From positions 372,001 through 436,000 of the forward strand of contig JAFCMP010000057.1 in the NCBI GenBank assembly GCA_017506865.1: a stretch of DNA of 64,000 bases, written 5' to 3'. Below are positions 56,757-64,000 of this stretch, piece after piece. The notes below the pieces were generated by a model that was not told the origin of the DNA, searched no databases, and worked only from the letters and a program-made list of their open reading frames with translations. Position numbers and translations under genes: made by a program. The DNA comes from Tribonema minus (lineage: Eukaryota; Sar; Xanthophyceae; Tribonematales; Tribonemataceae). Numbering within the stretch: position 1 is the stretch's first letter; every line of letters starts with the position of its first letter.

Positions 56757-57832
56757 AATACCACATGTATGCATGCATGAGATCATCAGCATCAGTGTCA
56801 TGGCTCAGCAGTGGCAGCAGCGCAGCAACAATATGGATGCTGAATGTGCATGTCGTAAGCATTTGCATCTATTCCAGGGCAGAGCCAGCGATGACCAGCC
56901 TGCCTTTACGCATCACAGCAACAAACTGGACCATTGCAATAACAACAAGACAAGCATCTGCTCACGCTGCAGTACAGTCGCTTGTGGGCGCTGTTTGGTG
57001 GCAGCAGAATGCTCATGCTGCGGACAAGAGCCCTGGTGTCGGCTGGTCAGAGAACGCCATGCATCCATTTGCTGGCACGTCATGTTCCACATATGTGCAA
57101 CGTTGCCGTCATTCTCACAATGGGCACATTTGACAAACAAGCATTCTCTGCAGTCGCTGATGGGATCCTGGGTCCTGCCAGTTGCAACTGCTCATGGATA
57201 TGTTGCGGCTGCCTGCAGTGCTTGCATGGCGCCAGAAGATGCGAATAAATATGTGCACTCTGCGCTCAATACTGCTGAGTTTCACCTGCCTGTGGCCATT
57301 TGTTGCACGATGCTTTCTGAAGCTATAGACGACACAAATCATTTCAGAAACTCAGAAACAATGTCAATTTTTTGCAAGTGCTGTTTGCCGACCAGCACAT
57401 CTGAAGGAGCGGCCGACCTGGTACTGAAGAGCACGTTGCGTGAGTGACTGCTTGTCTACCAGCTAAGTGCGTGCATGCTTTGATTAGTCAACCCTCATAC
57501 GCTGTCGCACAACACAGTGCTCAGCCACTACGAACCTGAACATATCGATCAAGCTTTTTGTGTCCTGGGCAAGTGGCAAGTTGAGAAGACGTACATACGT
57601 ACCTGCAACATACCATGATGCATGTAAGAGGGGTGCGCTGATTATGCCAGGTTTTTCACCAGCATATAACATCATCCATACAACACACAACACAAGTGTA
57701 GGAAGACACTGTAGGAACACACACTGCCAAAAAACACGCTGTTAAAACAGACGTCGCATACATACCCTTCGCGTTGGCCCCAACTGTTTGATGCAGACCG
57801 GGAGAAGCGGGGGGGCAAAGGATACGGTGACC
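56757..57832. other. Intergenic region between kinase and coatomer beta
   Basis: It holds the kinase 3' region and the coatomer promoter. A 237-codon plus-strand open frame runs from 56734 to 57447, overlapping the kinase end in another frame. It is Cys-rich (SRCSTVACGRCLVAAECSCC) but unlike any family I know. A TGTAA lies at 57623-57627. Confidence 0.5.
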
Positions 57833-60800
57833 ATGTCGGCTGCTGTGGAAGCCCACTGCACCATTTTGGTCAACACCGACAAGGCCTCCACGCTGCAGCA
57901 GGATGAGATCATTAAGGATCTGGAGCAGCCTCAGGTGTCGCTCAAAATCAAAGCCATCAAGAACGCCATTACGATGTTGCTCTCTGGCGAGCCTATGCCC
58001 AGGTACGTGCTCTGAATTGCTGTGCAGTTTATAATCCCATAGTCTTTGCTGCTGTCTCCATGCGAAGCTAATCAGGGTGCAGTGAGCGCCAGTTTGCTGT
58101 CATGTTGGGGTTCCTCACTGAGTTTGCGCCGCTTCATTGCATACCTAGTTGGAAGGCTAGCAAAGCATGCAGTGATTTCAGTTGTACTATATGAGCGTTT
58201 TCTTGTTTCAACTCAGTATGACGTCCTGATGCAGCAAAGTTGCAAAGCATCCAGCTGACAACAGCCCGCCTGCGATGCTTGCCATAGTGCTCAAGTGCTG
58301 ATGACGTGCTTGTCGGTGCTCAGGCTGCTCATGTCAGTGATCAAGGGCTGCCTGAAGGAGGAGAATAAGGAGCTCAAAAAGCTGGTGACAATCTACTGGG
58401 AGGTCAGTGTGGGAGGGCCTTGCCAGATGCTGCACTGTGCTAAGGCGCTTTCGTGTTCATCACTCAAGCCATTTTTCAGCTTCAAGTCAGTGAGCCTGGG
58501 CAACTTGCACACAGCTGGCAAAGTTGCCAGCCCCTGCGGGTCTCAACTTTGCAATCTGCTGGCGTTTTCTGCAGGCATGCATGTTGAAGTCACTCGCTGC
58601 AGTGCTGCACTATGACAGAAGGCACCATGAGGGCACACAATCAATCATCTGAGGGTGATTTGGTATTGGCCTGACGCTCTGCACATATGCCAAATGTTTC
58701 TTTCGTTGTTTTTGCCTTTGTGTGCTGTCTGTTGCGCTCACTGTGCCTGCTGTCTTTTTGCGCCCGCTGCCTTGTTGTCACGACAGGTGGCGCGCAAGTA
58801 CGATGGAGCTGGAAAGCTGCTGCCGGAAATGATTCTGGTGTGCAACGCGCTGCGCAATGACCTCAACCACCCCAATGAGTGAGTGCTGCTGCAGCTGCAT
58901 CATGTGACATTGTTGTCAGTTACATACATGCAGGTGCATGCCTTAAGTAGGGCGACCAGCCTTGTGTAGCAGTGCTGGTGGCAGCGCATGGTGCAATGCA
59001 TCCCTCGTGAACAGCACAGCATAACTGTGTAGTGAATACAGCAGATCTCATTGAGCATGCAACACTTGCCATGCACCCACCACCAGACCATCACGCAACA
59101 TGCCAGCATGTGCAGGTGCGTTGTGTAATTTCCGTTCAACAGCGGCCACTGGCAAGACTGGTCATCGCTTCCCTCAATCAAATCCCTGGGTCTGAGTGCT
59201 TGTACCATGCCCCACAGTCTGGACATGTCATGGTCTGATTCACCTTGCATTACGCGCAGTCATGGTCGATAGTGGGCATGGTTCGGTTGGTGCTGTGGCA
59301 GCTGAAGATGTTGCAAATGCCTTGTGAACAGCAAAGCTCATGCGGTTCACGCTTTCAATGGGAGCATACCTGCCCTGCTATTTCACATGTCCGTTGCCAC
59401 AATAATTGTATTGTTGTGATGTCTGCCAAGTGCGACATCTACGTTGTTGAAAAGACACATATCGAGTGCATTCATCAATGAGATGCAACGTGTCTTGATT
59501 GTGTTGTCTGGCAGGTATGTGCGCGGAGCAACGCTGCGTTTCCTGTGTAGGCTTAGGGAGCCGGAGCTGCTGGAGCCGCTCATTCCCACCGTTAAGGTAT
59601 GCCATGATTAGGGTTGCTAACCAGCATATATGAAAATCCATATACTGCGTATAACGTATACATATAACGTATATATAATCTATACTGCGTATACTAGCGT
59701 ATATTAATTACCCAGATTCTGAAGACAAACTCCGATTTAAAAACTTTTTCTTCATGCCCGATAGAGTGTATTCACAGCTGTCCATTGCACCCGTCTCCTT
59801 CTACTCAAGCAAGCATACAAGGTAATTCTGAAGCATCGTCAGTTCTACAATGCAATGCCATCTTCTGCAACTTGTGGAACACACATATATATGTACACAC
59901 TGTGACACTGATGGACTGCACGCACCACTATGATAGGTGACACATCAACTTTCTATCATATATCATATAAGAACGTAGGTGACACATCAACTTTCTATCA
60001 TATATCATATAAGAACGTTTATGGTGCCTCCACTAATGCTTCACGTTCCACTAGGTCGTCTTGCTCGATCAGATTGAGTGCTACGCTACTCTTGAAGGAG
60101 AACCATGCCAAAGAGGCCAAGGCATCGGCACGTTGTGCTGGCGTAACGCGCCAACCTTCGAACAATGCCTGAGTGCCAACCCGCTTCTGCGCTCCATTGG
60201 CGGCCTCGGCATCAGCGCTCTCCTTGCCGGTCTCAAGATCCTAGCCACTAGGCTCGACTGATCTGGCTTCTTGACCCCTTTGCATACTGAGGGTTTGAAG
60301 TGTGACTTCGTGCGCTGTGACGGGTTCGGGGCTGTGAACCTATCGCCGCAGAGAACTAACTCCAACTGGGCGCACGAATCGCCTTCATAACGTCGAAATG
60401 AGCCCACCAGCTCGCAGCCGAGGGCTTCTTTTTGTTTGATGAGAGCAGCGTTTACAGTGTGTCCATGGTGCACAGTGTAGGTCTGCCCCATATACTTTTG
60501 CTTTGGCACTCTGCCGGTGCCGGGGCTCCCATCCACATTACTACATCATCAGATTACTCCATGCCGTTATAACATTTAAAGCAGTAAATAATGGCTGGCG
60601 GAATCTTCCATACCTAACCCCCCCGGCAGTAATGGGTTGTAAAGGGGTACTGGCACTCGGGGAAGCAGCAGCAATGTTGCGCTGCTTCATGCACAGCAGA
60701 AACACGCCGAATAAAGGCAAAAGGGGCATTCTAATCCAAGCGTATATCTAAATCCATACAACAGTATACATGACGTATATATACATATAACGTATATATA

Positions 60801-63800
60801 CCTTATATGCTGTTGGCAACCCTAGCCATGATGTGTACATTTCATTCACTACAACGCTGTTGGGTGCTGACTGGTCATCAACATAAATACATTGAATTGA
60901 ACTTGTCATTGACATGAGCACGGCGATTTGAATGGCAACGTGGGTGACAGAAGGCATGTGCAGGTGCCACACCACACATGCATAAGTTAGATACGTGGTG
61001 CTGTTGCAGTTCTCAACTTCAACTCTGTGCATTGCGGGCGCAATGTGTGACAGATCTATCCACAGCGAGCCTTGTACACCTACTACACATCCATCAGGCG
61101 TCTATCAGGCGTTGTTTGCAGTTTGTAGCCTTTTTACTGGCACTCCTACATGGCAGTTCTGCACGTGCTCGTACTGCAGAAATATACGATGTACCACATG
61201 CCAGACACAAGTACCTTGTCACAGCTTGCCACTATTTGTTTTCCTGCTGGTTCAACTGCAGTGTACATCCAGTCAGCTACGGATACAGCAATGCTTGCTT
61301 TTGTGATGTGCGATTGCGTCGCATATGCAGGCGTGCTTGGACGGCAATGGGCTAGGGCGGCATCCATATGTGCGCAAGAACGCAGCGCTTGCGTGCTACT
61401 ACATACACAAAAACTTTGCTGAGACGTTGCTGCCGGATGGACCAGAACTCATGGCTAGGTGAGCACGTGTGATGCGGTGACATTGCCACTTGTAAACTGC
61501 GGAGTATGCGAGCATTGGTGCCTGACACTTCATCTAGTCATTCGTTCATCAGCACTTGCTGTATCATGCAGCTCATGCGTGGTTGGTGATGAGCACAAGT
61601 GATCACAGCACAAAGCTTTTTGAGCGATCGTTGAGCATCGCTGCCATAGCATTGGATATATGCCACCCAGCCCCTCTCCCCCAGCATTGCAGCCAGTTAC
61701 CACCACGCATATCGCATCAGACACTAGCTGCAATGATGCATGTGTTGAGCAGATCACACGGCAATGTTTGAAGTTAAGGGGGTCACGCCCCAGTGTCTGT
61801 CACAGCAGGTCTCTGTAGCACCTGAGCCGCGCTATGCTGTTTGCCACAGGTTCATTGAAGCAGAATCGGACTCGTGCGCGCGACGAAACGCCTTCCTGTT
61901 TCTCTTCAACGAAGCCGAGGACTCCGCCATTGAGTTCCTCAACACGCACATGGAGCGCGTGAAGGACTATGGGGATGGATTCTCGCTGCTAGTGCTGGAG
62001 CTCTGCCGCAAGGTGTGCAGGCGCGATCCTGCGCAGAAGGGGCGCTTTGTGCGCCTGCTGCTGGGCATGCTGCAGAGCGACAGCGCCGCGGTGTGCTACG
62101 AGGCGGCGTGGACGCTGGTCAGCCTCAGCAGCGCGCCAACCGCCATCAGGTGCGTTGAGTGCGGTTGCGCCTTTACATGCAGAAGAGGCACAGCTGGCGT
62201 GGTCGCAGAGCTACAGTGCAGTGGTATAGCGAGGCAGTGTGACCTCTTGCCAGTCTCAGCAGTGCGGCCAGTAGTAGCACGTTTGTTCTGCGCCACGCAC
62301 GGATCAATTGCAGGGGGAGCAGGTAGCAGCAGGTTGTGCAATTTAGGCAGTTGCTGATGTTTGCGGTTCGTCGCTGAGGCCGTCTTTTATGGCAGTGAAA
62401 TCGGGCGATCGAAATCGGGGCTTAAACGCCCCTTTTAAATCCACGCCAGCTTTGAAGAAAAGTGACCTGGACTTTTGCGTGAAAATGAGGCAAACAGAAC
62501 GGCCACGCAAATCGGGCACGGACTCTTCGAGACGAACAGGCGCAGAACTGCTGACGTTTGCACGGCGCAGGCTCAATGCGGCGACGCCCGATCCGATTTG
62601 AATGGGACTTTTGTGCCTCATAAAAGGTGGCCTGATAAAAGATGAAAGATGTCATGAATCCTTGTGAGCCTGAACAACTGCCCCAAATGCCCTCAGGTCA
62701 TCTGGCGCACTGCCAGAAGGGCTCCACATGACAGATGTAAAGCGTCTTATGAATTCTGTAGATGCTCACAGCATGCTGCCTGCTTGTTGCTGTGTGTTTG
62801 GCAACAGGGCGGCTGCGGCAACCTACGCACAGCTGCTCAACAGTCAGAGCGACAACAATGTCAAGCTCATTGTGCTGGAACGCCTGGATGCTCTGAAGCG
62901 GCAACACGCCAAGGTTCTGCAGGCAAGCCTCATAGCCATCTCAACCTCAAAGCATTTCCGTGGCTCGCCAGCACGGACCCCCTTGCCAATTTTTTTTACT
63001 GCGAAGGCAGCAAAACTTTAACATGTGTCGCATCTTGAATGTTCGCCACAAAATCGGTTGTTGCATTGGCAGTTCAGCAGCCTGTGCGTGCATGATGTGT
63101 CAGCATGCACGACATCAGCAGCTTCTGTCAGGATGTCACGTCAACCATGCAGGTTTGCATTCATGAGACTATATAACACAGCTCACTGAGTATGCTGCGT
63201 TCTACTGCGTTTGTGCAGGAAGTGCTGATGGACATACTGCGTGCGCTGAGCTCTCCCAACATTGACATCTGCCGCAAGACGCTCACCGTGGCCATGGACC
63301 TGGTCAGCCCCCGCAACATTGAGGAGGTGGTGCAGGTGCGAAGTTGAACTTGAAGTTCATGGGGGACAATATTCACTGCATGTACTGTACATAGTCCTTG
63401 CAAACCATCTGAGAGGCACTGCGGAGCTTGTGTAGGGCACTCTTCAAGTGGTGCCTGCCTGCAAACCATGCATGAGACAGGCTCAATACGGAACTGTACT
63501 CTCCCTAAGATTTACAGTGCGCCGTACGCTGGCCTGCGTGTGAGCAGGTTGTGTGGTTGTTGATGCCACAGGTATCACTGATGAGCAATTTGCAACCTGT
63601 GCGGGGCAAGCGCTGGTGACGTACAACATTTTATACAATGACGTGTGTGATTTAAGCCAACACATGAGCAATGAGCAGCCTTCATCATGTCTGCATCATG
63701 CAAGTTTCGTTTGAATGTGCCAAGCTCCTCATCTTGGTTTGCCAGTGGCCTGAATAATCCATGCCACTGAGGAGCTTGCTGCCTACCAATGTGCACTTTG

Positions 63801-64000
63801 TATTGCGTCGCTGCTCATAGCATTTTTGCATGCAATCATCTCATTTTAATCATTTGTACTGTCAAATGCGTCTGTCATGTGCAGCTGCTGAAGCGGGAGG
63901 TGCTGCGCACACAGGAGGCGGGCATGGAGAAGGGTTTGACCTACCGATCCATGCTCATTCAGGCGATACACACCTGTGCCACCAAGGCAAGACAGTGCTC
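57833..64000 (+). CDS. COPB1: Coatomer subunit beta (beta-COP), N-terminal part
   Basis: Nine exons (57833-58002, 58324-58402, 58787-58878, 59515-59596, 61331-61458, 61850-62149, 62808-62922, 63219-63335, 63885-63986) join in phase to 395 residues. The gene runs off the window; full-length beta-COP has about 950. The adaptin-like N-terminal solenoid is unmistakable: [11 protein letters not shown] near the start, [100 protein letters not shown]. Beta-COP is part of the COPI coat that forms retrograde Golgi-to-ER vesicles. Introns 7 and 9 use GC donors (GCAAGC at 62923, GCAAGA at 63987). If intron 9 were not spliced, the frame would stay open to the window end. Intron 4 (59597-61330) is enlarged by a hAT-like transposon. 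Confidence 0.97.
59601..60832. mobile_element. hAT-like DNA transposon with 8-bp target duplication
   Basis: GCCATGAT flanks both sides (59601-59608 and 60825-60832). The 1216-bp element (59609-60824) has terminal inverted repeats TAGGGTTGCTAACCAGCATATA and TAGGGTTGCCAACAGCATATA. Subterminal AT-rich GTATA/ACGTATATATA boxes follow on both sides. Eight-base duplications and TAGGGTTGCCAAC-like ends are typical of hAT elements. A minus-strand open frame of 151 codons (60536-60081) encodes no transposase motif that I can see, so it is probably non-autonomous. Confidence 0.85.
59935..60018. repeat. 42-bp perfect tandem duplication inside the hAT-like element
   Basis: AGGTGACACATCAACTTTC... occurs twice without change at 59935-59976 and 59977-60018. 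Confidence 0.95.

Overview
This window is nuclear DNA from a eukaryote, most likely a green alga (Chlorophyta). Nearly every recognisable gene is split into short exons with GT/GC...TGCAG-type introns. TGTAA motifs, the usual chlorophyte polyadenylation signal, follow several stop codons. The gene set also fits: an ankyrin-TRP channel, a hevein plus double-psi-beta-barrel wall protein, organelle-targeted Mpv17 and GST proteins, and coatomer beta. Short TTAGGG-type telomere-like tracts lie inside introns. The species cannot be named from sequence alone.

Nine multi-exon genes were rebuilt by requiring reading frame and intron phase to agree across every junction. In order they are: (1) 1-7022 +, the 3' part of an ankyrin/TRP-like cation channel; (2) 8517-12234 -, a secreted hevein (CBM18) plus expansin-like DPBB protein; (3) 20118-23285 -, an unrecognised multi-pass membrane protein; (4) 23686-31811 -, a Sac1-type phosphoinositide phosphatase; (5) 31988-36451 +, an Mpv17/PMP22 protein, divergent from gene 4; (6) 40786-44256 -, an organelle-targeted cysteine-type GST; (7) 44612-47061 +, a protein with a PD-(D/E)XK-like motif, divergent from gene 6; (8) 50791-56756 + (possibly starting at 49354), a TKL-like protein kinase with DFS in place of DFG; (9) 57833-64000 +, the N-terminal 40% or so of coatomer subunit beta.

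The rest is introns and intergenic DNA rich in mobile elements. The most striking is a retroposon-like family whose copies end in (T)AATAAA and sit at AGTACA target sites. Three copies have 9-13 bp target duplications, and one landed exactly on a 5' splice site and duplicated it. The longest copy (37582-39428) carries four roughly 65-nt units that fold as a three-way junction with compensatory base changes. This is the best candidate here for an undescribed structured RNA or ribozyme-like element. There is also a hAT-like DNA transposon with 8-bp target duplications in a coatomer intron, a MITE-like element at 47416-47912, and interstitial telomere-type repeats in two introns of the phosphatase gene.

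The genes do not form one pathway. Phosphatase and coatomer both act in ER/Golgi membrane traffic, and two head-to-head pairs share short promoters. The 12.2-20.1 kb and 47.1-50.8 kb stretches hold no gene that I could recognise.
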